Shown in pieces: positions 56,159-64,000 of a stretch of 64,000 nucleotides of DNA. A program made the translations under genes and the position numbers. The DNA lies in contig LT700188.1 in the NCBI GenBank assembly GCA_900155405.1, positions 558,001 to 622,000 of the forward strand. The letters are read 5' to 3'. The notes beneath the pieces are model-generated. The model made no database searches. It was not told where the DNA came from and was given only the letters and a program-made list of their open reading frames with translations. Position 1 is the stretch's first letter. Each line of letters opens with the position of its first letter. Source of the DNA: Negativicoccus massiliensis. Lineage in GTDB: Bacteria; Bacillota; Negativicutes; Veillonellales; Negativicoccaceae.

Positions 56159-57479
56159 TCTGCTTCTCCTTTGTAGCGCTGAGACCGCGCCGTTCGTTCC
56201 AGCGGCGGACGAGTTCCGCTTCGCTGCCGTACATTTTCGGTTGATAATACCGATCCTTCACGATCGGATCGGGTAAATACTGCTGCTTGACCCATCCGTT
56301 CGGATATTGATGGGCGTATCGATACGTTTGTCCATGACCCAGTTGTTGCGCGCCGCTGTAATGCGCATCGCGCAGATGCGCGGGTACATTTCCCGTCGCG
56401 CCCTGCCGCACGCGCGACAATGCCGCGTCAATGGAAGTGATCACCGAATTGCTTTTCGGCGCCAGCGCAATATACAACACCGCTTCCGCTAAAATAATCC
56501 GCGCTTCGGGAAAGCCGACCATCTCCGCCGCCTGCGCCGCCGCCTGTGCGACAACAAGAGCCTGCGGATCGGCCAGTCCGACATCTTCCGCCGCGCAAAT
56601 CATGATCCGTCGCGCCATGAACGAAGGTTTTTCGCCGCCTTCGATCATACGGGAGAGGTAATGCAACGCCGCGTCGGCATCCGAGCCGCGCATGCTTTTA
56701 ATAAACGCGGACGCGATATCGTAATGGCTGTCGCCGCTTTTATCGTAAGCCAACCGACCGATTCCCGCCGCGCGCGCAACGTCCTCCGGCGTCATTTCCG
56801 AACCCGGCGCAAGTCCGGCCGCCGTCTGCTCGAGCATATTCAGCGCGAGCCGCGCATCGCCATTAGCCTGCAGCGCGAGTTCACGAAGCACCTCCGGCGC
56901 CACGGTAAGTTTTTGTTTACCCAAGCCGCGCTCCGCATCCGTCACCGCATTTTGCAAAATCCGGACAATGGCCGCCGGCGTCAATGCTTCCAAACGAATC
57001 AGACGCAAGCGGGACAAAAGTGCCTTCTGCACCTCAAAAAACGGATTTTCCGTAGTAGCGCCGATCAGCGTAATGGTACCGTCTTCCACATAGGACAGCA
57101 ATAAATCCTGCTGCCCTTTATTAAAACGATGAATTTCATCAATAAAAACTATTGTGCGCCGACCGTAAAAACTGCCCTGCTCTTTGGCTTCGGCAATGAC
57201 TTTACGCAACTCGGCCACGCCGCTGGTCGTCGCGTTCACCGTCACGAATTCGCTTCGCGTGAGATTGGCGATAACGCGGGCAATTGTTGTCTTACCGGTG
57301 CCGGGAGGTCCGAATAAAAGCAGAGACGGCACGGTATCCGAGCGAATCATCGCCGCTAAAAAACTCTGCGAACCGACGACGGCTTCCTGTCCGTAAATCT
57401 CATCCAAAGTGCGGGGCCGCATGCGTACCGCCAGCGGCCGAAAATCCGCGCGCTGTGTCTGCTCGAATAAATTGGCCAT
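56139..57479 (-). CDS. rarA: Replication-associated recombination protein A
   Basis: AAA+ ATPase of 446 residues (MgsA/RarA), related to clamp-loader subunits, acting at stalled replication forks. Walker A is [18 protein letters not shown], Walker B is [17 protein letters not shown], and the sensor-2 region is [20 protein letters not shown]. The start ATG 57479 is preceded by GGGAG; the upstream frame to 57515 is part of the 6S RNA 3' region. The gene order aspS-6S RNA-rarA matches other Firmicutes. It overlaps ftsK by 20 nt. Confidence 0.95.
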   Translation of the reverse strand: MANLFEQTQRADFRPLAVRMRPRTLDEIYGQEAVVGSQSFLAAMIRSDTVPSLLLFGPPGTGKTTIARVIANLTRSEFVTVNATTSGVAELRKVIAEAKEQGSFYGRRTIVFIDEIHRFNKGQQDLLLSYVEDGTITLIGATTENPFFEVQKALLSRLRLIRLEALTPAAIVRILQNAVTDAERGLGKQKLTVAPEVLRELALQANGDARLALNMLEQTAAGLAPGSEMTPEDVARAAGIGRLAYDKSGDSHYDIASAFIKSMRGSDADAALHYLSRMIEGGEKPSFMARRIMICAAEDVGLADPQALVVAQAAAQAAEMVGFPEARIILAEAVLYIALAPKSNSVITSIDAALSRVRQGATGNVPAHLRDAHYSGAQQLGHGQTYRYAHQYPNGWVKQQYLPDPIVKDRYYQPKMYGSEAELVRRWNERRGLSATKEKQSAQSKS

Positions 57480-57496
57480 GTTTTCTCCCGACATAC

Positions 57497-57527
57497 AAAA
57501 ATAACCGCTGTCCATAAAGTCAGCGGC
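57497..57527 (-). terminator. Intrinsic terminator after 6S RNA
   Basis: A minus-strand CCGCTG ... CAGCGG stem with a TTATTTTT tail, directly downstream of the closing strand of 6S RNA and just before the rarA ribosome site. Confidence 0.75.
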
Positions 57528-57697
57528 TATGAAAAATCCCCACCATGTCGTGATTTGCTGTATTTTGAGCCTGCATGTGCAGGTGGGTGTCTTCCCGCCC
57601 GAAGAAAATCTGCTCCGCGAGCGAAGTCGGACTCCCTTATCGATGGTGTTGGTTCAAAATAACGTCAGCCACACGTGCACGGTAGGGGTTTCTTTAC
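57528..57697 (-). ncRNA. ssrS: 6S RNA
   Basis: About 170 nt on the minus strand forming a long rod: GAAACCCCTACC pairs with GGTGGGGATTTTTC, then GTG/CACG, GCTG/CAGC and ATTTTGA/TCAAAAT steps continue inward around a large central bubble. This rod with an open centre mimics an open promoter and binds housekeeping RNA polymerase in 6S RNA of other bacteria. A consensus promoter precedes it and a terminator follows. The location between aspS and rarA is the classic position in Firmicutes. Confidence 0.85.
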
Positions 57698-57703
57698 ACT
57701 TAT

Positions 57704-57732
57704 ATAATAGCAAAGTGCAGGCAATTTTTCAA
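57704..57732 (-). promoter_or_regulatory. Promoter of 6S RNA
   Basis: Minus-strand TTGAAA (57727-57732), a 17-nt spacer and TATTAT (57704-57709); the predicted start near 57697 agrees with the outer closing helix of 6S RNA. It lies about 20 nt past the aspS stop codon. Confidence 0.8.
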
Positions 57733-57753
57733 GTTATATTGCCGCCGCTGCAA

Positions 57754-59547
57754 TTATTTTTTTACGAGATCGTCTTCCGTACGAATGGAAAGCTCGCGCA
57801 ATTGTTTCGGCGCCACTTCCGACGGCGCCTGGGTCATCGGATCGATCGCGCTTTGCGTTTTCGGGAACGCGATGACATCACGAATCGACTGACGATTGGC
57901 CATCAGCATGACCAAGCGATCCAAGCCGAACGCGATACCGCCGTGCGGCGGCGCGCCGAACGCAAAGGCGTCCATGAGGAAGCCGAATTTTTGCTGCGCT
58001 TCTTCCTGACTGATACCGATCGCCGCGAAAATTTTCTGCTGCAGTTCTTCCTGGTAAATACGCAAACTGCCGCCGCCGACTTCGATACCGTTCAGGACAA
58101 GGTCATACGCTTTCGCCTTCACGCGTTCCGGATTCGATTCGAGGAACTCGATATCTTCATCGCGCGGCATCGTGAAGGGGTGATGCATCGCGACGTAGCG
58201 TTTCTCTTCTTCGCTGTATTCAAACATCGGGAAATCAAGCACCCAAGTGAACGCCAATTCATCCGGATCGATCAAGTTACGACGACGCGCCATTTCCAAG
58301 CGCAATTCGCCCAACGCCTGCGCAACCACTTTCGCTTTATCCGCTACCATGAGGATCAAGTCGCCCGTCTGCGCTTCACTGTGAGCGATGATCGACTGCA
58401 CCATTTCCTCACCGAGGAATTTGGCGATCTGCGATTTGACGGAACCGTCCGGATTGACTACGATCCACGCCACGCCTTTACCGCCGTAACGGCCGACATA
58501 GTCGACCAGTCCGTCAAGTTCACGGCGCGGAATGTCCGAATATCCTTTCACCACAATACCTTTGACTTCGCCGCCTGCTTCGACGACCGAACGGAACACT
58601 TTGAAATCGGTCTTGGCTACAATATCCGTTACATTGAAGAACGGCATTTCGAAACGCAGATCCGGTTTATCCGAACCGTACAGGTTCATCGCGTCATCAT
58701 AGCTGATACGCGGGAACGGCGTGGGAATTTTTTTACCGAGCGCGCGTTCAAAAATGAAAGCGACCATGTTTTCCATTAATTTCAAAATATCGTCGCGTTC
58801 GATAAAGCTCATTTCAATATCCAGCTGCGTAAATTCCGGCTGGCGATCCGCGCGCAAGTCTTCATCGCGGAAGCAACGTACAATTTGGAAATATTTATCC
58901 ATGCCGGACACCATCAGAATTTGCTTGAAAATCTGAGGGGATTGCGGCAACGCGTAGAATTTGCCCGGGTTGACACGGCTCGGTACCAGGTAATCACGCG
59001 CGCCTTCCGGCGTGCTCTTGGTCAGCATCGGCGTTTCAATTTCCCAGAAACCGTGCTCGTCCAAATAATCGCGCATCGCCTTTGCTACTTGGTGGCGCAG
59101 CCGCAAATTCTTTTGCATTTCCGGACGACGCAAATCCAAATAACGATACTTCAGGCGGATATTTTCATCCACGTCTACATTATCTTCGATATAAAACGGA
59201 GGGGTTTGCGCGGCATTTAAAACGCGCATTTCATACACAACGACTTCCCATTTGCCGGTCGGCATATTTTCGTTGACCGTTTGCGCGTCGCGTTCACGTA
59301 CCGTACCGCGTACGCAGATCACGTATTCATTCCGGATGCCTTCCGCTTTATGAAAACTTTCCTCGTCATAATCGGGCGAAGCCACCAGTTGCACTACACC
59401 GGTCCGGTCGCGCAAATCCACAAAAATCAAACCGCCGTGATCGCGACGTCGTTCCACCCATCCGCACAAAACGACTTCGTTACCGTTCTGCGCCTTGGTC
59501 ACTTCGCCGCACATCAACGTACGGTGCAAACCTGCCATTGTTTCCAT
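57754..59547 (-). CDS. aspS: Aspartyl-tRNA synthetase
   Basis: Class II synthetase of about 597 residues. The N-terminal OB-fold has VVLCGWVERRRDHGGLIFVDLRD, motif 2 is FRDEDLRADRQPEFTQLDIE, motif 3 is AFGAPPHGGIAFGLDRLVML, and the bacterial GAD insertion lies between them. The long bacterial form can be non-discriminating (charging tRNA-Asn as well), but that cannot be read here. The start is ATG 59547, 4 nt after the hisS stop, with GGAGAGG upstream; MAGLHRT at 59538 is an alternative. 6S RNA follows it. Confidence 0.97.
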   Translation of the reverse strand: METMAGLHRTLMCGEVTKAQNGNEVVLCGWVERRRDHGGLIFVDLRDRTGVVQLVASPDYDEESFHKAEGIRNEYVICVRGTVRERDAQTVNENMPTGKWEVVVYEMRVLNAAQTPPFYIEDNVDVDENIRLKYRYLDLRRPEMQKNLRLRHQVAKAMRDYLDEHGFWEIETPMLTKSTPEGARDYLVPSRVNPGKFYALPQSPQIFKQILMVSGMDKYFQIVRCFRDEDLRADRQPEFTQLDIEMSFIERDDILKLMENMVAFIFERALGKKIPTPFPRISYDDAMNLYGSDKPDLRFEMPFFNVTDIVAKTDFKVFRSVVEAGGEVKGIVVKGYSDIPRRELDGLVDYVGRYGGKGVAWIVVNPDGSVKSQIAKFLGEEMVQSIIAHSEAQTGDLILMVADKAKVVAQALGELRLEMARRRNLIDPDELAFTWVLDFPMFEYSEEEKRYVAMHHPFTMPRDEDIEFLESNPERVKAKAYDLVLNGIEVGGGSLRIYQEELQQKIFAAIGISQEEAQQKFGFLMDAFAFGAPPHGGIAFGLDRLVMLMANRQSIRDVIAFPKTQSAIDPMTQAPSEVAPKQLRELSIRTEDDLVKK

Positions 59548-59551
59548 TCCT

Positions 59552-60820
59552 TTATCCTCTCCGTTCTCGTTCATTTTGCAAGTAGCCGACAACCTCGCTG
59601 CGCGCCAGCGTTGTCTGCTCTCGCGCGGCCAAATCGCGTATAATCACGGTGCCGTCTGCTAATTCTGTTTCGCCAATAATTATAACATACTTAGTGCCGG
59701 TTTTACCGACCTGCTTCAAACGGCTCTTCAAGCTGCGTCCCAAAAGATCGGTATCGACGGTGAAATTCGCCGCGCGCAATTCTTGCGCGATAGCGAACCC
59801 GAGTTCACTCGCGGCATCGCCGTGAGTCGCGATCGCCACATCGCCGGCCGCGGTGACTTCCGGTAATAAATCCTGCATCGACAACGCGAGCATTAAACGC
59901 TCGAGGCCGACGGCAAAGCCGATGCCCGGCGTATGCGGACCGCCGATCTCTTCGACCAATCCGTCGTAACGTCCGCCGCCGCAAATAGCGCTTTGGGCGC
60001 CGAGCGGCGCGTACTGAATTTCAAAAGCGGTTTTCGTATAGTAATCCAAACCGCGCACGAGACGCGGATTTAACGTAAACGGAATCCCCGCCGCCGTGAG
60101 CAATTTCTGCGTAGCGGCGAAATGATCGGCGCATTCCTCGCAAAGATACTCCGTGATTTCCGGCGCGTCCTGCGCGAGTTTTTGGCACGATTCCTCTTTG
60201 CAGTCCAACAGACGCAACGGGTTTTTATATAAGCGCGTTTTGCAGTCTTCGCACAACTCGTCCTGATGCGCTTCGTAGTACGCGATCAACTTTTCCCGAT
60301 AGACGGGCCGGCATTTCGGACAACCGACCGAGTTCACAAATACGTTCAGATCGTGTAAGCCGAGCGTTTGGAACAGCTGTACCGCGAGCGCGATGATTTC
60401 CCCGTCCGCCTGCGGCGACGGGGTCGCCAATACTTCCACACCGAATTGATGAAATTCACGGTAGCGTCCCGCCTGCGGCCGATCGTAACGGAACATCGAA
60501 CCGATGTAGTACCATTTCGTCACATTCTGGTCCGCATACACCTTATGTTCCAAATACGCGCGCACCGCGGCCGCCGTATTTTCCGGACGGAGCGTCAGCG
60601 AACGATCGCCGCGATCGGTAAACGTATACATTTCTTTGGAAACAACGTCGGTCGTTTCCCCGATACCGCGTTGAAACAGTTCCGTTTTTTCAAAGTGCGG
60701 CGTGCGAATTTCCTGAAATCCGTACTGCGCGCACAATTTACGTATCATTTCTTCCACATACCGCCACTGCTCACTTTCCGGCGGCAAGATATCTTGCGTT
60801 CCCCGCAAGGCTTTAATCAT
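59552..60820 (-). CDS. hisS: Histidyl-tRNA synthetase
   Basis: Class II synthetase of 422 residues charging tRNA-His. Motif 1 starts after RGTQDILPPES, motif 2 is FRYDRPQAGRYREFHQFGVE, and the histidine-A loop RGLDYYTKTAFE is present, with motif 3 (GIGFAVGLERLMLAL) after it. A Cys-rich insertion (CPKC, CEDC and CEEC) is typical of Firmicutes HisRS. It overlaps hemZ by 4 nt and is followed by aspS after 4 nt. Confidence 0.97.
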   Translation of the reverse strand: MIKALRGTQDILPPESEQWRYVEEMIRKLCAQYGFQEIRTPHFEKTELFQRGIGETTDVVSKEMYTFTDRGDRSLTLRPENTAAAVRAYLEHKVYADQNVTKWYYIGSMFRYDRPQAGRYREFHQFGVEVLATPSPQADGEIIALAVQLFQTLGLHDLNVFVNSVGCPKCRPVYREKLIAYYEAHQDELCEDCKTRLYKNPLRLLDCKEESCQKLAQDAPEITEYLCEECADHFAATQKLLTAAGIPFTLNPRLVRGLDYYTKTAFEIQYAPLGAQSAICGGGRYDGLVEEIGGPHTPGIGFAVGLERLMLALSMQDLLPEVTAAGDVAIATHGDAASELGFAIAQELRAANFTVDTDLLGRSLKSRLKQVGKTGTKYVIIIGETELADGTVIIRDLAAREQTTLARSEVVGYLQNERERRG

Positions 60821-62256
60821 TGTACTTCGCTCCTTTGCGATATCGATTGAAACAGGCGATCTCTTTGCGTAAGGTACGACTCCAGTCGTTCACAATACGC
60901 CGCATTGTCCCAAGGAAAATAGCAGCGATCAAATTGAAACGCGGCATTTTTGATCACTTTATTCGTCGCTCCCGGTCCGATGCCGAGTATGTGAATGCGT
61001 TCGCCCATCATTTGTATATTATAGCGGCAAAGCGTGCCGGGCAAGGCGTACCCGATATTGGCCAAGTCCGCTGCGAGATATTTCTGACGATATAAATAGT
61101 ACGGCTCATAGCCCATGCCACACAGCGTTTCATAGGCAAGATCCGCCATGGCCCGCGTCGTTTCCGCGGACGGCAACCGGTATTCGCCCGCCGTTTGCAT
61201 CAACGGACTGTGCCGCTTCAGCGACAATGTATGCACGGTCACATTTTCCGGTCGCAGACGCGCCACCGCGTCCAGATTTTCTTTCATATCCGCGATGGTC
61301 TGGTCCGGCAAACCAGCGATGAAATCCATATTGATCGCGTCAAAACGGTAGGTTTGTGCCTCGGCGTACACGCGTTCGATCTGCGCTCCGGTATGCGCGC
61401 GGTGAATCGTTTGTAAAATGCGATCCTGCAACGTTTGCGGGTTGATGCTCAAGCGCGTTACTCCCGCGTTCCGCATCGCCTCCAGCTTCGCCTCGGTAAT
61501 CGTATCCGGACGCCCTGCTTCGACGGTAAATTCCGTGCCGGACGGAATCGCAAGTTCCGTTTGCAACGCTGTCAATAACCTTCGAAAATGTTCCGCCGGT
61601 AATACGGTCGGCGTACCGCCGCCGAAGTAAACGCTGTCAATCGCTAAGCGTTGTCGGCGCAGCAGCGCGCCGGCTCGCTGCACATCTTCCAGCAGCGCCG
61701 CCAGAAATCCGTCCCAATCTTCATCCGGTCGCGCGACACGAGCCGGAAACGAGCAATACACGCAATGGCTCGGGCAAAACGGAACACCGATATACACCGC
61801 CGCTTGGTGATCGGTTTCTCGCCAATCGGTGGAAAGATAGGGTCGTTGGCGTTCACAGATCGCGGTTAAAAGTCGCCCCCAGTGCGGCGCGACTTTCTCG
61901 CGCTCCCACAGCGCCTCCGCCTGCGCGACGAAATCATCTTCTGCAAGCAGCGGGTGCAAAAGCTTGGTCGGACGCATCCCGACAAGGTAACCCCATTCAC
62001 CGAGCGGCTTTTCGCAAAGGGTAACGAGTACGTCACTCAGGAAATGCCCGCCCGCGCGTCGCGTGGAAACCGTTTGCGAAGAGTACGGTGTGCCGTGCAG
62101 AAATAATTCTACATGGTACGTATTATCTTGCGGCGTCACTCGTACCCGACAATCCGGCTGTTTTTCGTCCCAACGCAAACCGAAGCGGAGCATCAGCTGC
62201 GCCACGGGGGAATGCCATGCCGCCGGTCCGTCCAGAAAATAGGTGCGAAGCGTCAT
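60817..62256 (-). CDS. hemZ: Oxygen-independent coproporphyrinogen dehydrogenase, HemZ
   Basis: Radical SAM protein of 479 residues converting coproporphyrinogen III to protoporphyrinogen IX without oxygen. The radical SAM Cys motif is FCPSHCVYCSFP (CxxxCxxC), followed by VYFGGGTPTVLPAEHF and SINPQTLQDRIL. The long N-terminal domain (about residues 1-150) distinguishes HemZ from HemN/HemW. It is co-transcribed with fur upstream and hisS downstream through 4-nt overlaps, linking haem formation to the iron regulator. Confidence 0.92.
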   Translation of the reverse strand: MTLRTYFLDGPAAWHSPVAQLMLRFGLRWDEKQPDCRVRVTPQDNTYHVELFLHGTPYSSQTVSTRRAGGHFLSDVLVTLCEKPLGEWGYLVGMRPTKLLHPLLAEDDFVAQAEALWEREKVAPHWGRLLTAICERQRPYLSTDWRETDHQAAVYIGVPFCPSHCVYCSFPARVARPDEDWDGFLAALLEDVQRAGALLRRQRLAIDSVYFGGGTPTVLPAEHFRRLLTALQTELAIPSGTEFTVEAGRPDTITEAKLEAMRNAGVTRLSINPQTLQDRILQTIHRAHTGAQIERVYAEAQTYRFDAINMDFIAGLPDQTIADMKENLDAVARLRPENVTVHTLSLKRHSPLMQTAGEYRLPSAETTRAMADLAYETLCGMGYEPYYLYRQKYLAADLANIGYALPGTLCRYNIQMMGERIHILGIGPGATNKVIKNAAFQFDRCYFPWDNAAYCERLESYLTQRDRLFQSISQRSEVQ

Positions 62257-62711
62257 ATACGACGCTGTTTACGACGGCATTGCCGGCAGTAGCCGTAGAA
62301 CTTCAGCACATGATCCACGATTTGGAAGCGTTCCTCTTCTTCGATGATCTGCTCCAGCGGATCCAGCATATCGTACTCAAATTCTTTAATGGCGCCGCAA
62401 CCCAAGCAAATCAGATGATGATGGAAATGCGGCATATTATCATCAAATAATTCGTAACGCGAGCGGCCGTCTCCGAAATCCAATTTCTTCAGCAAACCAA
62501 GTTCCACGAATAAATCGAGCGTACGATATACCGTCGCCAAACCGATGTCCGGCTGAATGACTTTGACCGCATTGTAGACATCTTCCGCGCTCATGTGGTT
62601 TTCGTCGCTTTCCACAAACACTTTCAAAATATCCTGCCGTTGCGAAGTGAATTTGTACTTGTGTTCTCTGATCTTTTCGCGCAATGTCCGCATAATTTCA
62701 TTTTGTCGCAT
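62253..62711 (-). CDS. fur: Fur family iron-responsive regulator
   Basis: A 152-residue winged-helix regulator. The DNA-binding half (KFTSQRQDILKVFVESDENHMSAEDVYNAV, and GLATVYRTLDLFVELGLLKK) is followed by the metal-binding half with HFHHHLICLGCGAIKEF (His cluster and CxxC) and the second CxxC near the end (YCRQC). The pattern fits Fur or PerR; the presence of feoAB and hem genes in the window favours Fur. AAAGGA precedes the ATG. It overlaps hemZ by 4 nt and lies 16 nt after perM. Confidence 0.9.
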   Translation of the reverse strand: MRQNEIMRTLREKIREHKYKFTSQRQDILKVFVESDENHMSAEDVYNAVKVIQPDIGLATVYRTLDLFVELGLLKKLDFGDGRSRYELFDDNMPHFHHHLICLGCGAIKEFEYDMLDPLEQIIEEEERFQIVDHVLKFYGYCRQCRRKQRRI

Positions 62712-62727
62712 GTCGAAATCCTTTCTG

Positions 62728-63828
62728 TTAACTACGTGCGATTTCTCTGTACTTATTGTAATACCACATATGCTTGGTAATAACCTTCAATACCGCCAAT
62801 GTCGGCACGGCAAGCATCATGCCGAACACACCGAGAACGGCGCTTCCCAAAAGAACGCCGGCGATAATCGCGACCGGATGAATCTCGATGACGTTGCCCA
62901 TGAGTTTCGGCATTAAGATATGACCGTCAAATTGCTGCACGACGATGTAGAAGATCAATACTTTTACCGCCAGCGCGCCGCTGATGGTCAGCGCCAACAA
63001 AAGGGCCGGAATCGCACCCACAATCGGACCGACGATCGGCACCAATTCCACGATTCCCGCGAGCAGCGCGATGACCAGGGGATACGGAACGCCCAGCCAC
63101 CACATGCCGACAAACACCATGCTGGCGATCGCCGCGCACAAAATCAACTGACCGCGAATATAGGCGCTCAGGATATGATCCGTTTCCTGCACCAAATCCA
63201 TTATATGTTGACGATAATTCATCGGGAATAATCCGGCGAAAATGCGTTTGAATTTGCCGCCCGCTTTCAGCATGTAAAACGTAATAATCGGCACGACGAC
63301 CAGTTCAACCAAGGTGCCGGTAAATGCAATTACGGCGAAGATGCCGTTTTTGGCGACATCAATCAAATAGTTACCCGCGCGCACCAGCGAGTCATTGATC
63401 ATGTCCTGCACTTCCGGCGGGATGAAGTCAATATAGCGCGCCTGCAAATACTGCATGGTTTCTAAAAGTTGCGACGTCAATGACGGAATCTGCAATACAA
63501 AGCCTTCAAATTGATGCCAGAACGGCACGAAAATACTGCGTGCCAGAATGGTCATCACCGCGATAAATACCAAGAACGCAATGACAATGGCAATATCGAT
63601 GGGGAACCGGTGCCAGCGCAATTTTTCCGCCATTTTCATCTGAAATTCGACGAGCGGTCGCAATATCAGACACAAAAAGAGACCGATCAAAAACGGTACG
63701 ACAATCCACGGCACATAGTAAACGGTTAAAATAACGGCCGTCACCAGGACAATGCGCAACCAAAATTGCGCGTCGCGTTTCAAAGGTACTACATTGACTG
63801 TTTTTTCATATTCAGAAACGGGTTGCAT
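62728..63828 (-). CDS. AI-2E family transporter (PerM/YdiK-like)
   Basis: A 366-residue polytopic membrane protein with about eight hydrophobic segments, beginning [21 protein letters not shown] and ending in [25 protein letters not shown], the conserved AI-2E C-terminal signature. The name is historical; most members are permeases of unknown substrate, some exporting sodium or small solutes. It overlaps the downstream metallo-beta-lactamase gene by 40 nt and is followed by fur 16 nt later. No regulatory site is visible. Confidence 0.85.
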   Translation of the reverse strand: MQPVSEYEKTVNVVPLKRDAQFWLRIVLVTAVILTVYYVPWIVVPFLIGLFLCLILRPLVEFQMKMAEKLRWHRFPIDIAIVIAFLVFIAVMTILARSIFVPFWHQFEGFVLQIPSLTSQLLETMQYLQARYIDFIPPEVQDMINDSLVRAGNYLIDVAKNGIFAVIAFTGTLVELVVVPIITFYMLKAGGKFKRIFAGLFPMNYRQHIMDLVQETDHILSAYIRGQLILCAAIASMVFVGMWWLGVPYPLVIALLAGIVELVPIVGPIVGAIPALLLALTISGALAVKVLIFYIVVQQFDGHILMPKLMGNVIEIHPVAIIAGVLLGSAVLGVFGMMLAVPTLAVLKVITKHMWYYNKYREIARS

Positions 63829-64000
63829 CTTTTTTCTTCTCCGATCGTAGTCGACGGTCCGTGTCCGGATAAAACCACGGTAGTATCGGCCAGAGATAAC
63901 AATTTTTCTTCAATACCTATAATTAATTGTGCCATTGAGCCGCCCGGAAAATCCGTGCGGCCGATCGAGCCTTGAAACAGCGCGTCACCGACAAATACCA
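63789..64000 (-). CDS. MBL-fold metallo-hydrolase (glyoxalase II-like), N-terminal part outside the window
   Basis: The C-terminal 69 residues of a metallo-beta-lactamase-fold hydrolase enter from the right edge: [18 protein letters not shown], then [20 protein letters not shown], the typical YcbL/GloB-like ending with the final metal-binding His in SGHGP. The Asp in GDALF is a metal ligand. The upstream part is missing, so substrate and start are unknown. It overlaps the start of perM by 40 nt, so both are on the same transcript. Confidence 0.85.
   Translation of the reverse strand, partial: VFVGDALFQGSIGRTDFPGGSMAQLIIGIEEKLLSLADTTVVLSGHGPSTTIGEEKRCNPFLNMKKQSM

Noticed and set aside
57529-58779. 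Long plus-strand open frame of 416 codons
   Set aside because: It lies opposite aspS and 6S RNA. Its residues are a typical codon-shadow pattern (high His/Arg/Phe), it has no ribosome site, and all neighbours support the minus-strand genes.

Overview
This window is one continuous block of bacterial chromosome with housekeeping content. Nearly every gene lies on the minus strand; the four exceptions are between 5043 and 8449. The gene families and their order point to the Firmicutes (Bacillota) lineage. The recA-recX-rny, alaS-ireB-ruvX-DUF1292, dnaG-sigma-trmK-nif3, prfA-prmC-sua5-ywlE-rpiB-ywlG-glyA-upp and hisS-aspS-6S RNA-rarA blocks match the order known from Bacillus and its relatives. 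The anaerobic flavour (HemZ, FeoAB, FrnE/DsbA), the complete glutamyl-tRNA to uroporphyrinogen III operon, the roughly balanced base composition and the outer-membrane-type lifestyle genes suggest a Negativicutes member (Veillonella/Megasphaera/Dialister/Negativicoccus relatives). That placement is an inference. No phage, insertion sequence, CRISPR array or defence island was seen.

Layout (window coordinates; minus-strand operons read right to left). 1-4943: polA-mutM-coaE-lytic transglycosylase-hypothetical, with overlapping genes. 5031-8482: the plus-strand island of a pseudouridine synthase plus fba, then an ArsC/Spx-like protein plus a nitroreductase, with a minus-strand DsbA/FrnE gene between them. 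8481-11344: the feoA-feoB-small Cys-rich protein iron operon. 11437-19077: the long rpmE2-DUF1385-prfA-prmC-sua5-ywlE-rpiB-ywlG-glyA-upp block. 19123-20044: trxA and the RNase P RNA. 20041-22046: trmK-nif3 and a CAU tRNA. 22050-26877: dnaG followed by two RpoD-type sigma factors. 26941-33294: rny, then a substrate-binding protein-rimO-pncC-recA-recX operon with a structured RNA candidate at its 3' end. 33334-37033: alaS-ireB-ruvX-DUF1292. 37065-41251: an omega-amidase-like hydrolase, a Zn/Mn-type ABC pair, and a c-di-AMP (ydaO-type) riboswitch in front of an NlpC/P60 wall hydrolase, preceded by a glycosyltransferase. 41323-48856: NUDIX-HMA protein-sirC-hemA-hemC-cobA/hemD-hemB-hemL. 48885-53353: smc-ftsY. 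53432-57479: rarA-ftsK-rodZ-like. 57497-64000: MBL hydrolase-perM-fur-hemZ-hisS-aspS, ending in 6S RNA.

Two themes recur. One is iron and tetrapyrrole supply: Feo transport, Fur, the hem operon, HemZ and sirC. The other is DNA maintenance and the cell-cycle core: polA, mutM, dnaG, recA/X, smc, ftsK, rarA and ruvX. The least ordinary elements are the tandem pair of primary-type sigma factors, one with an unrecognised N-terminal domain and a Lys-rich linker; the c-di-AMP riboswitch directly abutting the ribosome binding site of a wall hydrolase; a multi-hairpin RNA with a C-rich loop after recX; a likely leaderless pseudouridine synthase mRNA; and an HMA metal-binding protein built into the haem operon. 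All calls come from reading the sequence; no database search was run.
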